A stretch of DNA of 64,000 nt from Brevibacterium oceani (GTDB lineage: Bacteria > Actinomycetota > Actinomycetes > Actinomycetales > Brevibacteriaceae), in assembly GCF_013623835.1 (NCBI RefSeq), contig NZ_JABKDE010000003.1, forward strand, positions 598,991 to 662,990. The letters run 5' to 3'. The notes under the pieces were generated by a model. The model did not search any database and had not been told where the DNA came from. It was given only the letters and a program-made list of their open reading frames with translations. Positions 26,729-34,863 of this stretch are shown here, one piece after another (positions within the stretch are counted from its first letter, which is position 1; every line of letters begins with the position of its first letter). The position numbers and the translations under genes were made by a program.

Positions 26729-28255
26729 TCACTTCGCGGCTTCGTGGATGACCGGGATGGGCATCGTATCGGGGTCGAGGTCGGGATTCTCGTCCTGACC
26801 GGCCACGAGCGCGACGGCCTCCTCCTTCGTCTCCACCGTCGGGAAGGACCCGAGCAGCGGACGGCGTGCGGACTCCTTGATGAAGCACACGGCGACGAAG
26901 GCGATCACGGAGAAGAACATGATGTAGAACGCCGGCATGTACGAGTTGCCCGTGACATCGATGAGCGCCTGCGCGAACAGCGGGGTCGTACCGCCGAACA
27001 GGGACACACCGAGGTTGAACGTCAGACCCATCGCACCGTAGCGCGAAGCCGTCGGGAACAGTGCCGGCAGCGTCGAGGCGAGGCAGGCGATGTAGAAGCC
27101 GGCCGGAACCGCGACCATGAACAGCGCAACCGTCACAGCGGTCATCGTGCCGATCTGCATGACCGCGAAGGCCGGGACGATGAGGACGATCGTGGCACCG
27201 GCGGCGATCATGAAGACGAACTTACGGCCCATCTTGTCCGAGAGCTTGCCGATGAGCGGCAGGCACACGGACATGATGATGAGCACCGGGATGGTGACGA
27301 CGGCGGCCTGGATGTTCGAGACCTTGACCGTCTCCTCGAGGTAGGTGGGCATGAAGCTCGTGAGTGCATAGCCGACCGTCTGCGAACCGGCGACGATTGC
27401 GATGCCGAGCAGGATCTCTTTCCAGAAGTGACGGACGACGCCGATGAGGCCGTGGCGGGCGTACTGGTCGTCCTTGTCCTTCGTGATGAGGCCGGCATCC
27501 TCGTTCGCCTCGAAGCTCGGGGTCTCGGGGATCTTCAGACGGAACCAGATGGCGACGGCGCCGAGCGGGATGGCGATGAGGAACGGGATCCTCCAGCCGC
27601 CGTCGAGCATCGCGTTTTCGCCGTAGATGCTCGTGCTGATCACGGTGGTGATCGCCACGGTTCCCGCGCCGGCGGCGAAACCGAGGTAGGAGCCGACATC
27701 GAGCCAGGAAGCCCAGTAGCCGCGCGACTTGTCGGGCGCGAACTCCGAGACGTAGGTGGTGGCACCGGCGTACTCGCCGCCGGTGGAGAAGCCCTGGATC
27801 ATCTTGAGCAGGTAGAGCGGGATGATGACCCACAGCCCGACCTGGGCCGCGGTGGGCAGGACGCCGATGAGGGCGGTGGCGGTGGCCATCGTGGCCATCG
27901 TGAAGAAGAGGATCTTCTGGCGGCCGACCTTGTCACCGAGGGGTCCGAGCACCATGCCGCCGAGCGGGCGGACGAGGAACGAGACGGCGAAGCCGAGCAG
28001 GGTGACGAGCAGACCCATCTGTCGGTCCATACCTTCGGTGAACACCGAGGTCATGGTCACGGCCAGGTAGCCGTAGACACCGAAATCGAACCACTCCATG
28101 AAGTTGCCGACCGTGGTGCCGCCGATGGCGGTGCGGATCGACTTGGTTTCGACGACGATGCAGTGCTCTTCCTTGAGCCGCTTCTTCATCGCCTTGCGCT
28201 CTCGGCGCGAGGGTCTCTTGCCCTCCGGAGCGGAACCAACGTGTTCAGTTGTCAT
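26729..28255 (-). CDS. MFS transporter, metabolite:H+ symporter family (ProP-like)
   Basis: 508 residues, twelve spans. The N-terminal GNFMEWFDFGVYGYLAVTM, the signature RPLGGMVLGPLGDKVGRQK between spans 2 and 3, and GFSTGGEYAGATTYVSEFAP in span 4 define the metabolite:H+ symporter group. This group includes the proline/betaine carrier ProP. A charged N-terminal arm (KRPSRRERKAMKKRLKEEH) is longer than usual. Convergent with gntR and near the epimerase/demethylase operon, so import of proline betaine or a similar osmolyte is a sensible inference. Other family members carry citrate, shikimate or ketoglutarate. Confidence 0.88.
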   Translation of the reverse strand: MTTEHVGSAPEGKRPSRRERKAMKKRLKEEHCIVVETKSIRTAIGGTTVGNFMEWFDFGVYGYLAVTMTSVFTEGMDRQMGLLVTLLGFAVSFLVRPLGGMVLGPLGDKVGRQKILFFTMATMATATALIGVLPTAAQVGLWVIIPLYLLKMIQGFSTGGEYAGATTYVSEFAPDKSRGYWASWLDVGSYLGFAAGAGTVAITTVISTSIYGENAMLDGGWRIPFLIAIPLGAVAIWFRLKIPETPSFEANEDAGLITKDKDDQYARHGLIGVVRHFWKEILLGIAIVAGSQTVGYALTSFMPTYLEETVKVSNIQAAVVTIPVLIIMSVCLPLIGKLSDKMGRKFVFMIAAGATIVLIVPAFAVMQIGTMTAVTVALFMVAVPAGFYIACLASTLPALFPTASRYGAMGLTFNLGVSLFGGTTPLFAQALIDVTGNSYMPAFYIMFFSVIAFVAVCFIKESARRPLLGSFPTVETKEEAVALVAGQDENPDLDPDTMPIPVIHEAAK

Positions 28256-28446
28256 GAGTGGGTCCTCATTTCGACATATTCATAGCCGCCGAGAGGGGCT
28301 CGACGGCGAGGCGTTCGGTTTCGAACAACGCGGAACATCCTTACGTGCTCGCATAGGTGCGTCAATAAAGTGCGTGAGGCAGGTCACATTCATGAGTATG
28401 GCAGAAACGTGTCTGTGTGGCGTCGGAAATGTGAAATTCGCAGAAA
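28256..28446. other. Upstream region of the MFS transporter gene
   Basis: About 190 bases of the 302-base gap between the MFS gene and the decarboxylase gene. Moderately AT-rich stretches (GCGTCAATAAAGTGCG, CATTCATGAGTATGG) probably hold the MFS promoter, read leftward. I see no ORF with coding character here. Confidence 0.45.
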
Positions 28447-28489
28447 CACGGAAGGCCGTTGTTCCCAGTCGGGACAACGGCCTTCCGTG
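28447..28489. terminator. Terminator hairpin downstream of the decarboxylase gene
   Basis: Stem of 19 pairs: 28447-28466 pairs with 28471-28489 with one bulged T, loop AGTC. The core is GGAAGGCCGTTGT. It lies 69 bases past the stop of the leftward decarboxylase gene. The leftward flank begins TTTCTGC, only a weak U-tract. Confidence 0.75.
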
Positions 28490-28557
28490 GATGCGGGCTG
28501 AGTGGAGCCTGTGTGGATGTTCGGTGCGATCGGCCGCCGAAAACGGCCGCTGCTGAC

Positions 28558-30150
28558 TCAGAATTTAGTCACACGAAAGTAACCTAATTCGGGATCGACG
28601 GCTCCGCGGACGTGCCCCGAGGGGCTCGCGGCCACGGCTTGGAGGAAATCGACGGTCTCCGCAGTGATCTCCTCGCCGGGCAGGACATTCGGAATGCCGG
28701 GCGGATAGGCGGCCAGCGAGCTCACGCTCACCCGGCCGACCGCCTCGGCGGCGGGAACGAGTTCGGAGTCGGCGAAGAATGCCTCACGGGGCAGCATCGC
28801 CAGCCGTCCCGCATTTGGCAGCGGAGGAAGCGCGCCGCGGGCGTTCGATGAGGTCGCGGAGTCGGAATCGATCCCCGCCGAGGCGGCCCTGTCGTCCCGA
28901 TCGCCCGTCGCCTCGGTCTCAAGCCGCAGCGTCTCGAGCGCATCGATGAGGCGAGAGATGTCCGGGGACTTCCCGATCCCGATGAGGGCGACGAGCGTCG
29001 TGGCCGTCGACATCTCGGGAAAGATGTCGAAATCCTGGGCCAGGCGCTTGCGCACCGTGTGGCCGTCGAGGCCGGTGGCCGTGATGTCGATGGGCAGGCG
29101 GAACGGGTCGATGTCGACGACATCGGCATGGCTGAGGAACTCGCCCGAGAGCAGGTGGTAGCGGTCGGTGGCCTCGATCTGCGCACGCACGTGGCGGATG
29201 TTCTCCAGGGACTCGGCGATCGCCTCTCCGGAGGTCATGAGTTCCCGGCGGGCCAGGTCGATCGAGGCGAGCAGGTGCGCGTTCTCGCTCGTCGAGGACG
29301 TCATCATGAAGGCGCGGGCCAGTGCGGGTTCGAGCCGGGCGGCGAGCTCGGTGTCACCGAGGTGGAGCAGCGCGGACTGGGTGAGTGAGCCGGCGAGCTT
29401 GTGCGTGCTCATGATGACGATGTCCGCGCCCTGGGTCACCGGCGAGGCCGGCAGGTCGGGGTGGAAGCCGAAGTGCGCTCCCCAGGCGGCGTCGACGATC
29501 AGTGCCGCACCTGCGGAATGGGCCACCTCGGCGAGGGATTCGACGTCGGCGACCGCACCGAAGTAGCTCGGGGTGACGAGGTAGACGGCGGTGACCGGTT
29601 CGGGGTGATTCCGGATCGCCCGGCGCAGGGAATCGGGGGTCACGCCGTGGGCGATGCCGTTGACCTCGTCGACGTTCGGGTAGACGAAGCCGGGGTTGAG
29701 CCCGCCGAGCACGATGCCGTCGATGAAGCTCGAATGAGCGCTGCGCTGGGTGACGACGCCGGAGCCGAGGGTCCCGACGGCAAGGGCGGCCATCCGGTTG
29801 CCCTGCGAGGAGCCGTTGGTGAGGAACCAGGTGCGGCGCGCGCCCCAGGCCTCGGCGGCCAGGCGAAGCGCTTCGTCCTTCGGGGTGTGCGAGCCGAGGT
29901 CGATGCCGTCGAAGAGCGGGGGGATGTCCAGGGAGAGGGTGTGCTCGCCGAAGAATTCGGCCTGACCGGCCGAGATGCCATCGGCAGTGCCGCCGTGTCC
30001 GGGGGTGGACAGGAACAGCGAACTGCGGTCCGCCGCGTGCGCGAGCGCTTCGGCGTAGGGGGCGCGCGACTGCGCGTCGGAGGGATGCGGCATCGGTCCC
30101 GCGGAGGAGTGCAGGGCCGGGGGCATGGGGGAGTCATGATGCACGGTCAT
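28558..30150 (-). CDS. Orn/Lys/Arg decarboxylase family protein (PLP fold type I)
   Basis: 530 residues. The PLP lysine is Lys251 in MSTHKLAGSLTQSA, with Asp220 (LIVDAAWGAHFGFH) binding the pyridine ring. FLSTPGHGG near the N-terminus and FLTNGSSQGNRMAAL are the other family blocks. It lacks the wing domain of the large enterobacterial enzymes and matches the shorter Gram-positive arginine/lysine decarboxylase type, though the Ser/Asp/Ala-rich segment near 400-430 is extra. It would make a polyamine precursor (agmatine or cadaverine) in the cytoplasm. It is divergent from a LysR regulator 89 bases away. Confidence 0.88.
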   Translation of the reverse strand: MTVHHDSPMPPALHSSAGPMPHPSDAQSRAPYAEALAHAADRSSLFLSTPGHGGTADGISAGQAEFFGEHTLSLDIPPLFDGIDLGSHTPKDEALRLAAEAWGARRTWFLTNGSSQGNRMAALAVGTLGSGVVTQRSAHSSFIDGIVLGGLNPGFVYPNVDEVNGIAHGVTPDSLRRAIRNHPEPVTAVYLVTPSYFGAVADVESLAEVAHSAGAALIVDAAWGAHFGFHPDLPASPVTQGADIVIMSTHKLAGSLTQSALLHLGDTELAARLEPALARAFMMTSSTSENAHLLASIDLARRELMTSGEAIAESLENIRHVRAQIEATDRYHLLSGEFLSHADVVDIDPFRLPIDITATGLDGHTVRKRLAQDFDIFPEMSTATTLVALIGIGKSPDISRLIDALETLRLETEATGDRDDRAASAGIDSDSATSSNARGALPPLPNAGRLAMLPREAFFADSELVPAAEAVGRVSVSSLAAYPPGIPNVLPGEEITAETVDFLQAVAASPSGHVRGAVDPELGYFRVTKF

Positions 30151-30239
30151 GTCTCCAGATTAGGGAGACCAGTGGTGCGAGGAGAATAGCAACTTTCCTC
30201 CCATGCTCTATAGTCAGTATTGAACTCAATGAGGGTCAG

Positions 30240-31265
30240 ATGGGGAGGGTGATGGAACCTCTGGACACGCGCGGACTCACCGCCCTGCGGGCCGTCGCCG
30301 TCGCCGGGTCCGTGGCCGCGGCTGCTGCGGATCTGCAGTGGAGTCAGCCGACGGTCAACCACCATCTGCGCAATCTGGAGAGGGCGCTGGGTGCCACGCT
30401 CATCGAACGCAGTCCGCGCGGATCGCACCCGACGACGGTGGGCAGCCTCGTGGTCTCGCGGGCCGTCGAGATCCTCGGACTGTGTGAGCGCCTCGGCGCC
30501 GAGGTGGCCCTGTGGCGCGATTCCCAGGCGGTCCCCGTCCGGATCGGTGCGGTGCCCACGGTCGGCGCCCGGGTGATCCCGCGCCTGCACGATCAGCTCC
30601 AGGCCCGCCCGCGCTGGCAGACCCGCGACGAGGCGGTCGCCGGGGATCGGACCGAGGTGCTCACCGCGGCGCTGGATGTGACGATGGACGAGCACGCGAA
30701 GCTCGTGGCCCGGCTCGAGTCCGGCGACCTCGACCTCGCGCTGCTCGTGTCGACCGACATCGACCGAACGTGGATTCCGACGACGCTGAGTGCGACGCAC
30801 CTCTACTCCGAGCGGCTGTTCCTGTGCGTGCCGAGGTCCATCGGCCCCATTGCCGTCGACGCTCAGGGTCTGCCCGACCTCACGGTGCTGGTGTCCCAGA
30901 CGTGGGCGTTCAGCATTGATCCGGGCGACGCCATCGACGAGGTGGTCCGCTCCTTCTGTCTGGCCGCGGGCTTCGAGCCGCGGGTGGGGATGCGGATGGA
31001 TGACTACGCGGCCATCAATCGGATGATCTCGGCCGGCCTGGCGGTGGCGATGATCCCCGAGTCCTCGCTCTCAGCCGAAGCGGATATCGAGGTCATCCCG
31101 ATGCCGCTGAGCGCCTGCCGTCGCGACGTCCTGTTGGTCTCCCGGTCCGCCTCGGCGCAGTCGGCGGGTGCGCGGACGCGGCACGATCCGATCGTCCAGG
31201 CTCATGATTCGGCCATCGCCGAGGTGGTCGCCGACGTCCGCACGGTCACCCGGCGCTGGCGGTGA
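30240..31265 (+). CDS. LysR-family transcriptional regulator
   Basis: 341 residues. The N-terminal helix-turn-helix reads LTALRAVAVAGSVAAAAADLQWSQ then TVNHHLRNLERALG. The effector domain begins near VPVRIGAVPTVGARVIPRL and ends MIPESSLSAEADIEVIPM. Start is ATG 30240 (GAGGG four bases upstream) or ATG 30252 (GGGGAGGG very close); homology does not separate them. The extra charged segment around residues 115-150 is not typical. It is divergent from the decarboxylase, its likely target; the shared 89-base gap contains an AT-rich CTATAGTCAGTATTGAA stretch. Confidence 0.88.
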   Translation: MGRVMEPLDTRGLTALRAVAVAGSVAAAAADLQWSQPTVNHHLRNLERALGATLIERSPRGSHPTTVGSLVVSRAVEILGLCERLGAEVALWRDSQAVPVRIGAVPTVGARVIPRLHDQLQARPRWQTRDEAVAGDRTEVLTAALDVTMDEHAKLVARLESGDLDLALLVSTDIDRTWIPTTLSATHLYSERLFLCVPRSIGPIAVDAQGLPDLTVLVSQTWAFSIDPGDAIDEVVRSFCLAAGFEPRVGMRMDDYAAINRMISAGLAVAMIPESSLSAEADIEVIPMPLSACRRDVLLVSRSASAQSAGARTRHDPIVQAHDSAIAEVVADVRTVTRRWR

Positions 31266-31331
31266 GGGTGGGCTGTGACTCCGGGCCGAGCGGGACGCCG
31301 GCGCGGTACGTGAGCGCTGTGCGCGGTCAGG

Positions 31332-31790
31332 TCAGTGCGGGTTCCAGGCGTCCTCGATCGCGACCTTGTCGGTGACCGCCTCGGGCAGCGACTTCTCGGC
31401 GAGGTGGGCGATGGACACGTGTTCGAGCACGTCGCGCAGGGAGTAGCGGGCGGCGATCCACACCTGCTGGAGTGAGTCGGCGGTCGAGTCGTAGCTGACG
31501 TTTTCGGGGCGCTGGCCGTAGATCGAGACGAGGGGGCCGTCGACGGCGCGGATGACGTCGGCCACGGACACCTCGGCGGCGGGCTTCGTCAGTCTCCATC
31601 CGCCGGACTTACCGCGGACGGAGGTGAGGATGCCGACGCGGCGCAGGTCGGCGAGGATGGCCTGGAGGAACCCCTTCGGGATGTCCTGCCGGCGGCCGAG
31701 CTCATCGGCGCTGATGGGTGCGCCGTCGTCCGTCGCGGCGATCTCGATGAGAGCGCGCAGCGCGTAGTCCGACTTGGTGGTCACCCTCAT
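31332..31790 (-). CDS. Rrf2-family transcriptional regulator without Fe-S cysteines
   Basis: 152 residues. The winged helix-turn-helix reads TTKSDYALRALIEIAATDDGAPIS and DIPKGFLQAILADLRRVGILTSVRGKSGGWRL, followed by the dimerisation helix. There is no cysteine in the whole protein, so it cannot carry the 2Fe-2S cluster of IscR or NsrR. Such members (CymR-type) often regulate sulfur or cysteine metabolism through partner proteins. The start ATG 31790 was chosen by homology. It lies downstream of, and in the same direction as, a TauE/SafE gene (99 bases apart), which supports a sulfur link. Confidence 0.9.
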   Translation of the reverse strand: MRVTTKSDYALRALIEIAATDDGAPISADELGRRQDIPKGFLQAILADLRRVGILTSVRGKSGGWRLTKPAAEVSVADVIRAVDGPLVSIYGQRPENVSYDSTADSLQQVWIAARYSLRDVLEHVSIAHLAEKSLPEAVTDKVAIEDAWNPH

Positions 31791-31889
31791 GCCGTCATCG
31801 TAACAGTGGGTGCCGGCACCGGTGCGCCCACCGCCGTCGACCTCGGGCCGCGGCCGCCCACGGGGCACGTGTCGTCGGCGGCGTTCGGG

Positions 31890-32798
31890 TCAGGCTCCGG
31901 CGACGGGAACGACCTCGGCCGCCTCGGTGGAGTCGTCCTTGCGCACCTTCCGCTCCACGCGACTGACGTGGACGAGCAGGCCGACCCATGCGAGGGCGAG
32001 GACGATGAGCGTCGTCGTCAGCACCGGCGTCGAGGCGCCGAGTGCGATGGCGATGGTGCGCGCATTGGTGAGGATGATGATTCCGCCGGCGGCAACCGCG
32101 AGGATGCGGGCGGGCAGGATCTTCACCAGCCAGGCGGCGAAGGGTGCGGCGATGATCCCGCCGATGAGCAGGGCGGCGACGATCGTCCAGTCGATGCCGG
32201 CGTGGCCGAGGGCGAAGAGGAAGCCGAGCGATCCGCCGACGGCGACGACGAACTCGCTCGTGTCGATCGAGCCGACGACCTTGCGGGGCTCGAGGCGGCC
32301 CGAGGACAGCAGCGTCGTCGTGCCCACCGGTCCCCAGCCTCCGCCGCCGATGGAGTCGAGGGCGCCGCCGACGAGGCCGACGGGGACGAGGAGCTTGGCT
32401 CCGGGGCGGCCCTTGAACTCGGGGCGACGGCCGCCGAGGGCGAGGAAGCGCCAGATCACGTAGATGCCGAGGGCGAGCAGGATCCCGGAGATCCAGGGGG
32501 TGGCGCCGTCGCCGTTGAGTCCGGAGAGGAAGGTGGCCCCGGCGAAGGCGCCGATGAAACCGGGGACGGCAAGGATCGACACCGTCTTCCAGTCGACGTT
32601 GCCGAAGCGGTGGTGAGAGATCCCCGAGACCAGCGTCGTGCCGAGCTCGGCGAAGTGGACCGCCGCCGAGGCGGCAGCCGGGGCGACGCCGGCCGCGAGG
32701 AGCAGGGTCGTCGAGGTCACCCCGTAGGCCATTCCGAGCGATCCGTCGATGAGTTGGGCGAGGAGTCCGACGAATCCTAGGACGATGAGCTGCCGCAT
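31890..32798 (-). CDS. TauE/SafE-family membrane transporter (sulfite/organosulfonate exporter type)
   Basis: 302 residues with about eight spans arranged as two repeats: LAQLIDGSLGMAYGVTSTTLLLAAG in the first half, VGGALDSIGGGGWGPVGTTTLL in the second. Family members export sulfite or sulfoacetate, or move organosulfonates. The C-terminal tail is charged and cytoplasmic. The gene has a compact AT-rich leader (32799-32890) likely to hold its promoter, and the next gene in the same direction is a cysteine-free Rrf2 regulator. Substrate is inferred only. Confidence 0.87.
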   Translation of the reverse strand: MRQLIVLGFVGLLAQLIDGSLGMAYGVTSTTLLLAAGVAPAAASAAVHFAELGTTLVSGISHHRFGNVDWKTVSILAVPGFIGAFAGATFLSGLNGDGATPWISGILLALGIYVIWRFLALGGRRPEFKGRPGAKLLVPVGLVGGALDSIGGGGWGPVGTTTLLSSGRLEPRKVVGSIDTSEFVVAVGGSLGFLFALGHAGIDWTIVAALLIGGIIAAPFAAWLVKILPARILAVAAGGIIILTNARTIAIALGASTPVLTTTLIVLALAWVGLLVHVSRVERKVRKDDSTEAAEVVPVAGA

Positions 32799-32978
32799 GG
32801 TGGTGCCTTTCCACGAGCCGAATATTGTTGAGCAATTCGTTCTCGCACCACAATAGCTACTAAGTCCAGTGAATAACTACACTATGACTTTCTGTGACGA
32901 TCGGGTTGTCTGCGGTGGCTGACATTACGGAGGGCGGCATGGCCCGGCGCAGCCGTCCGCGCAGGCGAACCTCGGGAC
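32799..32978. promoter_or_regulatory. Promoter region of the TauE/SafE gene
   Basis: An AT-rich block (about 32820-32892) contains GAATATTGTTGAGCAATTC, an imperfect dyad, and CTACTAAGTCCAGTGAATAA. This is where a promoter and an Rrf2 site would be expected. The left part of the gap (toward 32978) is GC-rich with no visible feature. Confidence 0.4.
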
Positions 32979-34361
32979 TTACAAGGCGAGGATCGCGGGG
33001 ACGGTGAGCACTGCGACGTAGTAGCCCATGAATTGGACGCCCGCGTGCATGCCGATCATCCGGTTGAACAGGCCACCGACGAGCCCGACGGTGATTGTCA
33101 CACCCAGGGCCAGCAGGCCGCCCTCGTAGAGGCAGATGACGCAGATGAGGGCGGCGAATCCCGCGATGATCGCCTCGTGGGAGACCGAGGTCATCACCCA
33201 CGTCGCTGCCCGGTGGGCGTTCTTCATCACGAAGGGGTAGGCGATCGCGATGGCGATGACTGCGGCGATGACGGCGAAGAGTGCGAACTGCCCGGTCGTG
33301 AGCAGGTCGTGGAGGTTGTTCGTCACCCCCGTCTCCGTATCCAAGGTATAGACCGGCGGGGCGTTGAAGAGAGGAGCTGCGGGTCCTGCGGCGACCGGGG
33401 AGAGCGGCAGGCCGATGGCGATGAGCGGGATGAGCGTCTCGGCGAGATAGGTCGACTCGGTGGTGCCGTTGCGCACCGTCGCCACGGTGGTCAGTCGGCG
33501 GTAGCCGTTCTTGATCCGACTGCCGACGATCTCACCCATGAGTACGGCCATCGCCACCGGTGAGAACACGAAGGTCGCCGAGGTGATCGCCGCCGAGCCG
33601 CTCGTATACGCCAGCTGGGTGCGGTCGAGGACCTTGAGCGGGTTGGGCAGGCGCCCGCCCGGCCGGCGGACGTCGGGAGCGAGTGCGAACTCGCGCTTGC
33701 CCTCCTGGCGCATCGCCCGCCGGCCCGCCGGCGAGAGCGAGGCGAAGAGATCGAAGATCAGCGGTCCGGTGGCGATGCCGAGGAAGAACGAGGTCGTGAA
33801 CGTCGTCTCCTTCTGCTCCATGATGAACGCCTGCAGGCCGACGATGACGAGGACGAAGGGAATGAGAGCGACAACGGCGCCGAGGCGGCCCTTCGAGGTG
33901 TACGCGACGAGCACGGCCGCTGCCGCGAAGATCCACGGAGCCACCGCCTCGATCGCCTCGGCGAAGGGGGTGAGGATGAGGGCGAAGATGATGGACAGCG
34001 GGATCGCGATGACCACGGCCACGACCCCGCCGGAGATCGCCTTCTGCAGCGCCAGGTGCGGAACTCCCAGAGCGCGCAGCAATTGAGCCTCGCGCAGCAT
34101 CGGCACGGCCGTCGTGTCACCGGGGATGCCCAGCAGGGTCGTCGGCACCGCGTGCGAGATGTGTTTGGCGATGACCGCGGCCAGGAAGAAGGCGATGACA
34201 CCGGCAGGTGGGACACCGAGCAGGATCACCAGCAGGGCGATGGGGGCGACGGTCGCCGTCTCGTCGGTGCCGGAGATCAGCCCGATGCCGGTGAACAGGA
34301 CGGCGGCCAGGAGGGCCATGCCGATGGCCCAGAGGACGGGTTCGATGAGTTCGGCGCTCAC
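32979..34361 (-). CDS. Tripartite tricarboxylate transporter TctA-like permease
   Basis: 460 residues, about eleven or twelve spans. LLGVPPAGVIAFFLAAVIAKHISHAVPTTLLGIPGD followed by MLREAQLLRALGVPHLALQKAISGG is the conserved TctA (DUF112) N-terminal core. The second half includes NGTTESTYLAETLIPLIAIGLPLSP. TctA normally works with a small membrane subunit TctB and an extracellular binding protein TctC. Here only a small two-span protein sits upstream and no TctC is visible. GTG 34361 overlaps the stop of that small gene. It would import citrate or another di- or tricarboxylate. Confidence 0.85.
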   Translation of the reverse strand: MSAELIEPVLWAIGMALLAAVLFTGIGLISGTDETATVAPIALLVILLGVPPAGVIAFFLAAVIAKHISHAVPTTLLGIPGDTTAVPMLREAQLLRALGVPHLALQKAISGGVVAVVIAIPLSIIFALILTPFAEAIEAVAPWIFAAAAVLVAYTSKGRLGAVVALIPFVLVIVGLQAFIMEQKETTFTTSFFLGIATGPLIFDLFASLSPAGRRAMRQEGKREFALAPDVRRPGGRLPNPLKVLDRTQLAYTSGSAAITSATFVFSPVAMAVLMGEIVGSRIKNGYRRLTTVATVRNGTTESTYLAETLIPLIAIGLPLSPVAAGPAAPLFNAPPVYTLDTETGVTNNLHDLLTTGQFALFAVIAAVIAIAIAYPFVMKNAHRAATWVMTSVSHEAIIAGFAALICVICLYEGGLLALGVTITVGLVGGLFNRMIGMHAGVQFMGYYVAVLTVPAILAL

Positions 34362-34795
34362 TTCTCGCGGTCGCTTTCGTGTCCGGCGGGCCTGTCGGTG
34401 CGGCGGGATTCGTGATTGTCGACCAGAGCCTCGAAGAGACCGAGCGCGCGCACTTCCTCTTGCACCACCTCGGGGAGTTCGCGGGGATCGCCGAGTTCGC
34501 CGTACTCCTCGACGACCTCATCGATGATCTCCTGCCGGTCCCGGGTGTCGGCGGTGGAGGTGGTGATCACGCGCTTGGGTTTGAACAGGAACCCTGTGAT
34601 CACAGCCCCGAGGATGCACCCGAGGATGCCGATGAGCAGGGCATAGGAATGGCCGAGCTCGGTGTTCCCGACGGCGGCGAAGAGATGGTCGGCGATGAGG
34701 TAGGACGAGACGGCGATCCCCACGGAGATGGCGATGCCGCCGGTGAGATGCCGGGAGTCGACCGTGTCGTTCCACACTTCGATCAGGTGCGGCAT
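34358..34795 (-). CDS. Small two-span membrane protein coupled to TctA-like permease
   Basis: 145 residues. Two hydrophobic spans lie at about 19-43 (GGIAISVGIAVSSYLIADHLF) and 52-72 (YALLIGILGCILGAVITGFLF). The cytoplasmic tail is strongly acidic (EIIDEVVEEYGELGDPRELPEVVQEEVRAL). It overlaps the permease gene by GTGA, so the two are translated together. It is in the position of TctB, but has two rather than four spans and no TctB sequence features that I recognise. It may be a divergent or replaced partner subunit. The start ATG 34795 has only a weak AAGG upstream. Confidence 0.75.
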   Translation of the reverse strand: MPHLIEVWNDTVDSRHLTGGIAISVGIAVSSYLIADHLFAAVGNTELGHSYALLIGILGCILGAVITGFLFKPKRVITTSTADTRDRQEIIDEVVEEYGELGDPRELPEVVQEEVRALGLFEALVDNHESRRTDRPAGHESDREK

Positions 34796-34863
34796 CCTTA
34801 CCCGCCTTCGCTTCGGTGATGATGGTCCTGAGTCAGGATACCCATCATCACCGCGCACCGACT

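Noticed and set aside
26657..28285. 542-residue plus-strand frame opposite the MFS transporter
   Set aside because: Asp/Glu/Gly/His-rich shadow frame with no domain; the minus-strand frame has clear transporter motifs.
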